From: Paulownia fortunei
Lineage: Eukaryota; Streptophyta; Magnoliopsida; Lamiales; Paulowniaceae
Direction of reading: 5' to 3'
DNA length: 64,000 nucleotides
Assembly (NCBI GenBank): GCA_019321725.1
Contig: CM033121.1
Span: forward strand, 10,416,001-10,480,000
Under the pieces are notes generated by a model. The model was not told the origin of the DNA. It made no database searches and saw nothing but the letters and a program-made list of their open reading frames with translations. A program made the translations under genes and the position numbers. Positions within the stretch are counted from its first letter, which is position 1; each line of letters opens with the position of its first letter. Positions 39,880 to 51,145 of the stretch are shown here, in pieces.

Positions 39880-41114
39880 AACTCTCAAGACAAAAAAAAG
39901 TTTTTGACTAAGGTTAAAAACTTTTATTGGGATGATTCATACCTATTCAAATATTGTCCGAATTAAATCTTTCGAAGATGTGTATCTGACAATGAGATAG
40001 GTAATATTGTCAAATTTTATCATTCAAAAGCATGTGGTGGTCATTTTTCTATAAAGAAAACTACTGCAAAAATCTTGTAATGTGGATTTTATTGGCCAAC
40101 TATTTTCAAAAACACTTACACTTTCTACAAAAATTGTGAAAATTATCAAAAGTTAGGGTCCCTTTCAAAGAGAAATATGATGCCCTTACACCTTATCCTA
40201 GCGATTGAAATATTTGACTGTTGGGATATTGATTTTATGGGATTTTTTCTATTATCATTTGGTTTTCTTTACATAATGATTGTCATAGATTATGTTTCAA
40301 AATAGATTGATGTAATTCCTTGTCGAAACAATGAGAAAAATATAGTGATAAAAGTTTTGAAAGAAAATATTTTAAGTCGATTTGAAATTCCTAAATCTAT
40401 TATCAGTGATGGGGGAAAATATTTTTGTAACAAAATTTTTGAAACTTTAATGAGGAAATATGGAATCATACATAAAGTTGTAACCTCTTATCACCCTCAG
40501 ACAAATGGACAAGTTGAATTTACAAATAAGAAAATAAAATAAATTTTGGAGAAAACAGTTAACCCAAACCATAAAGATTGGTCTCTTAGACTTATCGATA
40601 CACTTTGGGCATATAGAACCGCTTTTAAAACATCATTAGGCATGTCTCCTTATAGGATAGTTTATGAAAAATCTTGTCATTTACCTGTTGAACTTGAACA
40701 TAAAGCTTATTGGACAATCAAAATGTTTAATTTCAACTTTGATGAAGTTTCAAAATTACGCAAATTACAAATCAATGAACTTCAAGAATTGAGAAATGAT
40801 GCATATGAGAATTCTAAAATTTATAAAGCAAGAACAAAGATTTTCATGATAATAAAATTTTAAGAAAAATATTTTAGGTTGGTCAAAAGGTTTAGCTTTA
40901 TAATTCTTGATTGCATTTGTTTCCTAGAAAATTGAGATCAAGGTGGAGTGGTCCTTTTGTTGTAAAAAAAGTATATCCTTATGGGGTGATTGATATTGAA
41001 AATCCTAGAACTAGTAACATATTCAAGGTAAATGGACAAAGAGTTAAACTATTTCTAGAAAATCAATTTTCACAAGAGGATTTTTTTTTTCTTTCTAACC
41101 TTTGTTATGATTAG
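39880..41114 (+). pseudogene. pol: integrase
   Basis: The zinc-binding N terminus is at about 40010-40160 (CGGHFSIKK, then CENY where C-x2-C is expected, so the second Cys is lost). Core motifs are SIISDGGKYF, SYHPQTNGQVEFTNKKIK (40345-40542) and [20 protein letters not shown] (40546-40863). The C-terminal part is [20 protein letters not shown] (40911-41114). Stops at 40078-40080 and 40540-40542, both plausible CAA/CAG to TAA changes, and frameshifts make it inactive. Confidence 0.9.
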
Positions 41115-41145
41115 TGTTGCGTATACTCATTTTCTCTGACTTTAT

Positions 41146-42010
41146 TTGTTTGAAAGTTTTATTTTTTTTTCTCTCATTTATTTTATATTTTTTCTTTTCC
41201 CGATTAAGTGGTGGATAACGGTACTCCATGGCTATAAAAGTCGGACTTGTCAGTTTCTCAAACAATTGAAATCTTTGTACAAAATGTCTTTACTTTTCTC
41301 ATTCTCTTTTCTTGTTCTTTTCAAAATGGGTGATATTTTTCTAACTCTCAAGAAACGATTTTCTTTTTTTTCTAAAAATACAATTTTGAAAATTTATAAA
41401 ATCAGGATTGAAAGATTGAGGATGCTTATGCACAAGGGCATCCCGAAGGACATACGATGAATAATTGAAGCAAAGGTAAGAGTAGGTGAGTTTTCACATG
41501 AGTTTTCAAATTTGCTTACTAGATACATGCCTCGTTTCGATAAAAACACATATTGAAAAAAACAAAGGGTGAAAAAAATAAAAGTTTGTCACAATTGTGC
41601 TAGATGAACTTATAACAAAAAGTGTTGTTCTTTAGGAATGATCTCTAAAAATTGAGAAGATAAATTTAAATTCATTATGGATGGATTGAGTAAGGAGTCT
41701 TTAGATCACATTATATTGACTCTTGAGATGCATTCATGTAGATTGGTACAACGTATAATTCTTGATTTATGGGATCGTTTTCGAAATGAATATGAGTTTT
41801 ATAGTCTTGGGAATCTGACATTAAAAGACCATATTTGCCAGTTTATAAGAAAACTGGATGGGAAGCATATCCTCGACCTATAGAGGGTGTTTAAGCCGTT
41901 ACTGGACGTAAAACCAGAGGAAGATGTGAGTCACAATTACAAAAGAAAAAGATCAACTTTAAATTTTGTGTCCTTATTTTCAACTTTTTTGACAATAGAA
42001 AAAGACATGC
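41146..42010 (+). pseudogene. Decayed ORF of unknown identity between integrase and the LOG-like sequence
   Basis: A single frame from 41146 to about 41883, interrupted by TGA at 41458-41460, 41554-41556, 41605-41607 and 41653-41655, with TAG at 41881. It begins with a hydrophobic stretch (FFSLIYFIFFLFP). It then has a basic segment, a cysteine cluster (CHNCAR, then KKCCSLGMI, about 41588-41635), and a well-formed C-terminal part with LTLEMHSCRLVQRIILDLWDRF and SLGNLTLKDHICQFIRKLDG. I do not recognise the family. Its place after integrase is where Athila elements carry an env-like ORF, but the cysteine motif does not look like an envelope. A second captured host gene is also possible. Confidence 0.55.
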
Positions 42011-42109
42011 AATAAATACATTCCCCATTCACACCTCAATAAATATCACCGTACTCACTCTATTTTTGCACAACTTATTTTCAAAAAAAAAATAAAAATA
42101 AAAATAAAA

Positions 42110-42770
42110 ATGGAAGTTTCTTCAACTCGCAAATTCAATTGCATTTGTATTTTTTGTGGATCTAATCTTAAAAAAAATGGTGAGTTTATAGGGGCAGCCA
42201 ATAACCTTGGTAGAACTTTATCAGAGAGAAAAATTTATTTAGTATATGGGGGAAGCAGTTTGGGGTTAATGGGGAGTGTTGCTATTTCTACTCATGTAGG
42301 AGATGTCAAAGTTTTGGAAGTTATCCCAAAATATTTAACAGTACAGAATATCACAGGTATGACCATTGAAGATGAGTTAAAAGTGTCACATATTCAGGAC
42401 ATAATGCTTAACATGTTAAACAATACAGATACATTCATCATTTTACCTAGCGGTTTGGTACACTGGGGGAATTATTCCAAGTTATCTCTTGGGCATAACT
42501 CAACATTCACAAAAAACCTATAGGTATTCTTAATGTTAATGGATTTTATGATGGTTTTCTATCTTTTGTAGATCATGTTGTGAAAAAAAGTTTTATTTCA
42601 CCGTCTGCAAAAAGAGTCCTCATTTCTGCTCCAATACCTGACCAACTGATTGATCAACTTCTAGCATATGTGCCACAACCTGATCCAGCTTTGGCCAATG
42701 TGGATTGGTCCAATAGGAACAATGGTCGAAAATACAAATTGCATATGACTCTCAATCTGCGATACTTATT
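42110..42770 (+). pseudogene. LOG-like: Captured LOG (cytokinin riboside 5'-monophosphate phosphoribohydrolase) sequence
   Basis: LOG enzymes release active cytokinin bases from their nucleotides. The first frame (42110-42523) has IFCGSN, AANNLGRTLSERKIYLVYGG, SLGLMG, VLEVIPKYL and NITGMTIEDE, then TFIILPSG. The frame is lost at about 42460, at the GxGT part of the PGGxGTxxE motif. It resumes two bases off as TLGE, VISWA-stop-L, KKPIGILNVNGFYDGFLSF and ISPSAKRVLISAP, ending about 42770. The stop at 42496-42498 sits where Gln is expected. No intron breaks the homology, while plant LOG genes have several, which suggests capture of a spliced transcript. The active-site Arg of the family (HxRK segment) reads Ile, and PGG reads PSG. 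The sequence is therefore dead as an enzyme here. It lies on the pol strand, upstream of the 3' LTR. Confidence 0.88.
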
Positions 42771-44436
42771 GTTAATAATTTTATCTAATAGTATGTGTTT
42801 TTTTTTGTTTGTTGTTTCAACTTTATTTTTTTTAGCCACACTTCAGGTGATATCATTCAAACTCTACTTTTCTATCTATTTTGGACATTGGGGATAATGT
42901 CTCGATTAGGTTGGGGGGAGGGATAGTTGATATCATGGCTTGTGTGTTCAATGTGTGTTTTTCTAGTTTTAAAAAAAATCAAGCGTGTTTTCTGATGGGT
43001 CTGTTGAAATCATGAAAAATAGTGGCGGAGTAAAGGGTAATTGTAACACTCTTGAGACATATCCCTATTTTTTGCATAACATGGCAAGTTTGTGAAGTTT
43101 TTAACAAATGTTTATGAATTACCAATTATTTTTAAATTTTTTGAGTCGTAGAGGTTCTTCCAACTTCAAAAATTAAAATTAAGCATGAATAATATGGTTT
43201 GATTGATGATGGGTGTTGTTTTGGACTTTGATTTTGTTATTTGGTTAATATATTTTTGCGATAATTATACTCAAATTTTGTTTTGCACAAATAGTTATGT
43301 TATTCAATGTGAAGATAAATATGTCAAAATAGATAGTTCTTGTGTCCCTGCTCAAATCATCACTTGAATCTTCAACATGTTGGGGTTGAGTATTAAAACT
43401 TTTACTTTTGGTCTGTCAAGGCGAACGACTAATAATACACCATTAGAAAAATGATTAAGGCATTAGGCTTTCTATCACCATTGCTAAATCAGCTTCAAGA
43501 GAACATCCCCCTAATAAACCACTTTGAGCCTTTCAATAAATATTTTTTTTTTGTAATTATATCTTTTTACCTAGCCTAAATACACTATTATCCAACCCTT
43601 GTTCTAAAAATGATTGGAGTTTAAGAGACATTCAATTGATAGCTTGAATTTACAAAAGAAATTTAGGTTGGAATAGAAGATAAGTGTGGGGGAGTTTCTC
43701 TTCAAAATAAAATAAAATACAATAAAAAAATTGCAAAGTGCTACGAGTTGCAACTAAAAATGAGATATTGCAAGATGAATAAAAATGGTCCAATTCAATA
43801 ACAATAGACCCCAGTATTGAAATTTGTGGAGTTTGAGAATTTTTCATCGATAAACTCTATGTCTCTAATTCTATGAAATTTTTAGAACCTTTGTTGCCTT
43901 TTATCCTTTTATTTCTTAGCTACATTACTACCCTTTGGCCCCATTGCAACCTTTGTTGAAGACTTTTTAATTTCGTGTGGTGCCTTCAGTGTAGTGGAGA
44001 TTTACACTAAAGGAAGAGCCTATGATGTTTAAATTTTCTGTTAGAGATTAGGTGATAGTTTCTGTAAGGTTTTATGAGAATTTACTTATTTGAAGTATAG
44101 TTTCGTCACTATTGACATTAACTATCCACACACACACACTTGAGTACGCTTATTATAGAAATGTATTGACTTTTGAATGACTAAGAGTTAAACTCAACAC
44201 TTGTTTGATTTTATTTTCATATTACTTTGTTGTTTTATGAGAATAAAACTTGAAAGATAATTATAATAGGTGTTTGTGGGTATCACTGTTGGAAATCTTC
44301 ACAAGACTATAACTTGTCCTCTATGGGCCACCTATGGGTTTAAAAGCTTGTTGCATATGCTAAATGCAATCATGATTTCCTACGGAGGTAGATTAGTTTA
44401 TGTTTATTTTAGGTTTGCTGGAGGACAAACAATGGT
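42771..44436. other. Untranslated 3' internal region of the Athila-like element
   Basis: No ORF recognised. Blocks such as the GTGTGGGGGAG tract near 43684 and the segment 43180-43990 are clearly homologous to 60545-61383 of element C. This is therefore element DNA, and the captured genes sit between integrase and this shared region. Confidence 0.75.
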
Positions 44437-44452
44437 TAAGTGTGGGGGAATT
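44437..44452 (+). other. Polypurine tract
   Basis: AAGTGTGGGGGAATT ends directly at the 3' LTR start, as expected for plus-strand priming. Confidence 0.8.
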
Positions 44453-45344
44453 TGATAAGTGCATATTTTTTATATTTTTGTATCAAATCCTATATACTTT
44501 TCTTGCTTTATTCGTGTTAATATTCTTGTTTTATTAATGTTTTGTGTTAAGAAATAAATGGAAGCATGTTTCCAAACTTGTGCATTTTTCGTAATTTTAG
44601 CATAATTTCATGATCAAAAGCTCTATGGACCTGAAGCTTGTTTCATTTGAAAGTCAAGAGATAGAGGTACAACTTTTCTGTTGGAAGCTCAGCCCAATTT
44701 AATTTTGATTATAGCAGAAAATTCATCCAAATAATTACACAAAATGGATCACCAAAATTCATCCAAGTATTATTTTTATTTTTGATCTAAACCCTACTTG
44801 TTTTGTGGTGATTTTTGATTTATGTATTTCTAATGGTACAACAAATACTTAGGTTTATTTAGCTTATTAAATAGTTTTACCCCACCGACTGCTAATGTGA
44901 AACCTTGATTTGTTGTTGATGAAGATATGTATAAATGCTTGATCCCATAAATAAGTGTTGGCGTTAAGAGATAATTTGAAATAGTAAGACAATATCATGA
45001 TTACCTTATTGCATGAGTTATTTGATAATATCTTCACATTGGAACCTTCATTATGTATGGATTCCAATTGTGGCAATTATTAGAGGTAAAAAGAATAAAT
45101 AACCATTTCTCTATCCAAAACTCAAGAGTGGATCCCTAATCCTCAGTACTTTTATTATTTCGAATTTTCTTTAGTTATAACATATATTAATTGTTCATAT
45201 ATTTTGATTCATATAAACTCTATCTTCTTAGAAATATAAACTTGAATTTTTCTAACAACTTTCCTGTGGATCGACCTCGGACTCACTAGAAATTTATTAC
45301 TTAATACAACCTGCACTTGGGTTTGCAACCTTAAAGTTGTAGCA
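44453..45344 (+). repeat. 3' LTR of the Athila-like element, internally deleted
   Basis: 892 bp from TGATAAGTGC to GTAGCA. Compared with the 1610-bp 5' LTR it lacks about 718 bp at about 44763 (5' LTR coordinates about 34403-35122). The flanking CTCAT target duplication is intact, so the deletion happened after or during insertion. Confidence 0.88.
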
Positions 45345-45349
45345 CTCAT

Positions 45350-47226
45350 CCTCATAAGATGTTTGATTGAGATGACTTATCTTGAATTCCAAGAGTTTGG
45401 TCGAGGGAGCTTTTCCTCGATCTTAGTACAAATTTGGTTGAGGTAACATCCCCTCAATCTTACAAGTGTTGGGTTGATGGTATCTCAGGCTTGTACTAGT
45501 CCTATAGAGCTGGTTCGGGCAAGACATTGCTTTGCCTATACTTTATTTGGATGAGACATCGGTTCACCCATGTTTAGATTTAAGATATCACTTTAACTAG
45601 GGTTAAGTTATGCTCGGGAAGGGTAGCCTTGCTCGGGGTTTGTGCTCGAGGATGGGTAGTTTCACCCAGGGCTAAGTTGTGCTTGGGAAGGGTAGCCTTG
45701 CCTGGGACTAAGTCATGCCCGGGGAGGGGTAGCCTTACCTGGGGTGAAGTTATGCCCAGGGAGGGATAGCCTCACCCCCATCTAAGTTATGCTCGGATAA
45801 GAAAGACATGCCACTATTTTTTATAGTTTCTCTTACTCAAGTTTACATAAATCTCAAATAAAGAAATTAATAATTTTATTGCTAGTCAAGCTAAATTTTT
45901 ACATGAGAGACGCATAAAAGTAAGTAAGGCTCTAAATACAAAGAGTTAATTCCCTTCTGACATTTAAATTCAATGCATCACCATAGAAAGATAAGAGTAA
46001 TACTTCTTGAGATTAGTCATGCTACCTTTAACACTCACAACCTCTTCCTCATTTCTCTCCCAGAGGTCCGACTCATTGGTGGGTTTCTTTGGCAGTCTGG
46101 AAGAGCACCTATCTCGAATTAGGGAGGGTCTTTAATTCCTGACCCTTTCAAGATCACTGTAATATCTCCTATCTTGGGGAGGATGTCATTGTCATGGTTC
46201 CCTGGCTATCTCTTTCTGGTTGCTCCAGTAGTTAACCTTGAGCTCGCGAAGTCCCCAACTCTTGAGAATTTTCGATGGGCTTGCGGGTGTTGGTTTACGA
46301 ACTCCCAGGTCTCCCTTTCCATTTTGTATTAACTTCTCGATCTCTTTTTCGAGATAGTAGCACTCATTGGTAGTATGTCCTAAATCTCTTTGGGTTATCC
46401 TTCATCTTCTTAGGCATTGGACTAATCCTAGTTTCCTAGCTACTCCTAAAATCTCAGTCCAAGTTACGTAACAGAGGTACACAGTAGGGGAACATGATGA
46501 TGTTCCTTTCTCTTCATCCCCTCAGCTCTTTCTTTATTTCTAAGCTTTCTTTAAATAGCTAAATTTGCACCAACATCAACTGCTTCTCCTTGTAAATGGA
46601 TTTATCTAAGTGTCCCCGGGAATATCTTATCCTCTTGTATGCTGACTAGTTTGCCACCTTTACCCTTGGAGGGGGGAATTCTAACATGGTAGTAGTAGAG
46701 AAGGGGCTACGCTTCGGGGGTGCTGCCTCGAAGGACGTGTACTCCTCCATATGGCCCTTTGTGTCTAGTAGTGTTGTAATTTACATTGCATATGACCTCT
46801 CTAATCTTCTTAGTGCCTGCCTTATATAATTACTCAAAAGAGATACTTGACTACCTTCTTAGGTATTAACTTCTCTCATTCTCAACTCTTCTCGTGCGAC
46901 ATAATTTTCTCCGGGCTTGAGTATGAGCTGCACCCACTCTTATGCTGGTACTAAGCATATTTGGTCATCGCCTTTACCGCCGCTCTAGCTGAGGCATCCC
47001 CAATCAATGCTAGCTAAACCTCTTGTGTGATCTGTAGTATTGCTAGTTGAGTCAGCTCTTCTTGACACACTGGTGGTGGATCATGCTTGGGAGGAAGCTC
47101 CTGCTGTTGATCTATTCCATTGTCGTTGGTTTTTCTTCATTTGAAGTACCTTGGGCATTGGTCTCCATCGCTCTTGACCTAATTTGTATCCTCAATATCA
47201 AGACGGGTTCCAAGACGATGCTAAAA
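45350..47226 (-). mobile_element. Antisense Tat/Ogre-like gag element remnant
   Basis: On the minus strand at about 46395-46197 the frame reads DLGHTTNECYYLEKEIEKL, then a short tail with VRKPTPAS. This is the GHxTxEC-plus-KxEIExLI pattern seen after the gag domain of Tat/Ogre/Retand-type gypsy elements. Other frames are broken. The GC-richer DNA at 45350-45800 resembles 34047-34095, consistent with one old element split by the Athila-like insertion. Confidence 0.6.
45596..45800 (+). repeat. Imperfect tandem repeat, unit about 37-40 bp
   Basis: Five to six units with the consensus AAGTTATGCYCGGGRAGGG followed by TAGCCTTRCC. Starts are at about 45604, 45672, 45710, 45747 and 45784, with one degenerate unit between the first two. 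Non-coding. Confidence 0.75.
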
Positions 47227-47420
47227 TGATGTAGAAAAACTTTTAAGTCCTTGAGAGTCAACTCTTTGCAAGTTCCCAATTCTTGGGTAAGATCTTATCT
47301 GCGACACGAACAAGTCGTTGATACACCAGGATTGTCCCACCAAAAATCTTTCGATGCTCAAATTAAAACTACAGTAGAGAATATTGCTGCAATCAACAGA
47401 AAGTTGTAAAGTGTCAGATC
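47227..47420 (-). mobile_element. LTR-like segment homologous to 12791-12980
   Basis: Starts TGTAGAAAAACTTTTAAGTCC right beside the antisense gag region and matches the beginning of 12791-14664 in the same orientation. I read it as part of the 5' LTR (minus strand) of the Tat-like element. The homology stops at about 47420. Confidence 0.5.
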
Positions 47421-48665
47421 AATATTTATTACATATCTAAATATGTAAATATTTAAAATAAATATATATTGCATAGCTTCATATTTGAAATACTGAAATT
47501 CAATACAGTTGACAATGCAGGTCAGTAAGTCACACGAGATAAAAAGTAACTTCTAGTATTAAATAAATTAACAGCCAGTTCTTTAAGAGAAATATAAAAT
47601 ACAATTGAAGCTATATATAATAATATTCAAATCTCTATCTATTTATCTATGTATCTATCTACTATTATAAAAGCAAGAATTACTCATAGATTTTTTTGAA
47701 ATTTTATATATTATCTTTTATACCCATAATTAATAAATATTAAATAACAAATAATGAGGGTATAATCAATCAAATTTTATTAGTTTTTAAGTGGTATAAT
47801 TTAAACATATCAAATTTCCTTTTTGATCTCAAACTCTTATTCCAAAGCCAGCAGACTCTATTCTTTTTAATACTTAAAAGAAATCGATTTCATTTAAAAC
47901 TAGGGTTGGCGAGCTTTCCAACCATATATCATGGGTACTCTAAGGCTAACTATCCAAAGGGATTGGGGCTTGTAGAAATTAACCTAACAACATTCGTATA
48001 TTCGCAAATTGATTCGTGTGATCTTCTTCTCATCAGCTGAAACCATGTGAGGTGAAACTCCTTCAATCTCACTCTGTACAAATCAATCTCTCATGACAAT
48101 GAGATACATGAGCTACTTTATGTTAATGTTAACATTTTAGGGCTTGTTTGGTTTGTTTTATTTTTTTTTATTTTTTACTATGCAAAATACCAAAATCATG
48201 TTAGTTTTATCTCATCTCACTAGGATTACTACATTTTACATTTCTCATTTTTTCACTAAAAATACTTCTCAACTCTATATTTTCAATTTTAATCCAATAT
48301 TATCAATTTTCAACCAAGTATTACACTGTTGAGACCTACCACTACCATCTATAGTTACATAATATATCACTATTTTCAAATAATATCATTACAATGGGAT
48401 CCACTACCTATAAATCATCATAATAAATTATCATATTCAAATTAAATATTCAAAGTGGACACCACCATTATCAATTTTATTTAATTAATATAATATATTT
48501 TCAAAGAATATCATTTCTATAGTACCCATCACTTACATATCATCCAAATAAATTATTATATCTAAATTAATTAATCAAAGTGGACTATAATAATTTTCTC
48601 CCACCTATTAATTTTTTGGACTTTCTACTCGTGCTAGAAATTAGCCAAGATTAGGTCACTTGACT
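47421..48665. other. AT-rich noncoding DNA with dispersed repeat pieces
   Basis: 47424-47510 is an inverted match to 12600-12715. A CTAT-rich microsatellite at about 47630-47662 is followed by a TACTATTATAAAAGC stretch reminiscent of a Helitron 5' end. 48128-48600 has a GGGCTTGTTTGG start and MITE-like composition. No terminal structure is complete, so none is called. No gene was seen. Confidence 0.5.
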
Positions 48666-48670
48666 CGTAA

Positions 48671-50951
48671 TGTAATGCCCAATTCTCAATTCTCTCCTAC
48701 ATATCCAATAATAAGCATTTTACATGAATATGCATCTAATCAATGTGCATTATTGAATTATGGCATACAAATAACATGATTGCACGAACATGAATAATTA
48801 TTATTATATGCTTCAGTTATGATTTAACATGCATTAGTACATGAAATATGAGATCAAACTTTCATTTCTTGATTTAACATATTCCTTAAGTGCCCTTTTT
48901 GCAGTGAAAAGCTCGGTATCTCGGTTAAAGAAGATTGATATGTTGAATGGCCATAAAATGAATTATTTGTATTGCTCCATACTAGTTATATGCTAAAGTG
49001 ATTAATTGCCTAATATTTACTTGAAATATGTTACATTTGGCTAAGAACTAAAAGTATGCACAATGGTACAATTTGATTGGTTGGTTGACTAGGTTGCATA
49101 AAACCATTCTAAACCGTATTGCACTTGATTATAACACCAAAGCATCAATTTTTGTCATATCCTTAGCCCATGAACGTGGCTTTTGGCATGAGAAGACACC
49201 AAGCATGATGCAACCAATCATTACCCTCCACTTACCTCTCTTTGAAAGGTCAAAGAAATCATTTTCATCCATATTTCTTGTGGAAGCACCTCAAAAATGA
49301 CCAGCCCTTATTCTCCTAAGTTTCTCCCAAATTTCTACACTCTCATACTCACAAAATTGAATTCAATCCATAGGAATCCATAGAACACAAGCTAGAACAA
49401 GTTTCCATCATTTTAAGCTTGAAAACCGTTGATTTTGAAGCTTAAATCCATCTTAATCAAGGTATACTCTTTTTCAATGTTTCTTATGATGAATTTGTAG
49501 TATCTTGGATGGTTACATGTTTTAGTATGCTTTTGTATGATTGAAAACTTAAGTAAGTTACATTTGAAGACAAAACCAAGCTAGTTAAGCTAATTTTTAG
49601 CAAAATTGATAGTCTTGTGAAATTGTTTAATTTACTTATTTCTATTGATTTTTTAATGCTTATATTGTGTTTGGAAGTTTATTTGAATGATTGAAAACAA
49701 TAGCAATTAGTTTGCTTAATTGAAGGTTAGAATCAAGTTTACGTCATTTTAATTCGAATTGTGTTCATGTTTTAGGGGCTGCCCTAATAATTATATTTGA
49801 ATTATTAGTTATTTAATGGCTGACCTAATGTTTAATGTCTTGAATTAGTAGTAAAATATGGAGTATGCATTGTTTTTAAGGTTATGTAATTGATATGTAA
49901 TTCTTTACAAAAGATTGAAAAGTGTATATAAACTTTAACTAGAATAGACTAAATGATTTATAAAAAGGATATTAAATGGTACATGATTTGATTATGTTAG
50001 GCCTTTAACACATCCTATCTTCCAAAGAGATTGGCCTTTTCACCAAGCACAAAGTGGACTTGAGGTAAGTTGAAGCTTTCATTTGGTGTATCATAAGAAT
50101 CATATAATGTTTACTCATGTTTTAATGTGATTGTTGTTGTTTGTCAAATGATGTAATGTTTGATGCATTTATGGTTTATGAAGCATGACACTATTAAGAA
50201 TATAATGAGGTTTTTGAAAAGGAAGTATGGTACTTGATTGATGGTCGGGTAGACAAGGGACGCGGGAGAGACCGGCGGACCCAACAAATGGTGGCAAATA
50301 CTTGAGGTTGAAAAACCGGTATAGGAAAGCCACAATGAATGAGATAGAATACGGCTAATACCTGAGGTTGAAAGACCAAGTATGGAAACCCCGTATTAGT
50401 TCTCTTATTGGCCAATCATTATGAACAGGTTCCGAAAACTATGGTCTATCGCTATTAGTTAGGTACCACACTTCAAGGGCCCTAAAGAATGATTTATGAA
50501 TGAAAGTTATTAAATAGAATATTGCATTTAATGATTTATGAGATGTGCATATATGTTATTTGTTATTGCATTAGTTTCATCTTACTGAGCCTTTAGCTCA
50601 TTAGATTCATGTGATGCAGATGGAAATGTACAGGTTTAGAGGTTGACTGAGTCTCTAGAGCGGCCGGACAGAGATTTGTTCATATGCCATGCTTCGACCT
50701 ATTTTGTAGTTTATTTTGAAAACTCTATTTTATTTTTAAATAAGCCGCTCTGTTATGGTTTTGTAAACAGATGTACTCAGTTTTGATATATGTATATGGT
50801 GTGTTTAAAATGATTCAAGTTCTTTCTCTTATAGCTAAAAATGAGAACTTTTATTAAAAACCATAACTCTAGTAAAGATGAAAAATTAACATTTCTTAAC
50901 TTAACTGTATCAGCTTGTATAGGCTCTGCAGTTAGGTTAAGGGGTGTTACA
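48671..50951 (+). repeat. 5' LTR of the Tekay-like element
   Basis: 2281 bp, TGTAATGCCC to GGTGTTACA. It contains a 75-codon frame (49073-49300) like that in the 16034 solo LTR. It also contains a short internal tandem duplication (about 50290-50395) and a TGAGC/GCTCA hairpin (50586-50600). Confidence 0.9.
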
Positions 50952-50973
50952 AATACCTTCCTCCACCAGAAGC

Positions 50974-51145
50974 TCAACCTAGCATCCCTGGTGAAATACT
51001 TATCATAAAAGATTGTTTTAAACTCTCCCAAGTTAGTTCTTCCATATTCACTGCAAGTTTAGCTCCTTCCCACCAAGTTCTAGCATCCTTCTTCAATAAG
51101 AAAATTGCACAGAGTACCTTCTCAGCATCATCAATTCGCATGAGA
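50974..51145 (-). pseudogene. Inverted gag fragment
   Basis: The minus strand reads [28 protein letters not shown] and [11 protein letters not shown], the retrotransposon gag domain (the W-x-E-F-K-type block). It runs against the rest of the element. The junction with the plus-strand gag is about 51145. Confidence 0.8.

Larger units (their letters stand above)
34096..45344 (+). mobile_element. Athila-like Ty3/gypsy LTR retrotransposon carrying a captured host gene
   Basis: An 11249-bp element with TG...CA LTRs, flanked by CTCAT (34091-34095 and 45345-45349). Order: 5' LTR, degenerate tRNA-Asp-type primer site, gag, protease, reverse transcriptase, RNase H, integrase, an unrecognised ORF, a LOG-like sequence, a long untranslated region, polypurine tract, 3' LTR. 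The gene order and the DLGAS-type protease motif point to the Athila lineage. All coding parts carry stops or frameshifts, so the copy is inactive. Confidence 0.92.

Noticed and set aside
47655..48640. Possible Helitron starting at a TACTATTATAAAAGC-like motif
   Set aside because: No convincing CTAG-type 3' end with a hairpin, and no A/T insertion-site context could be fixed.
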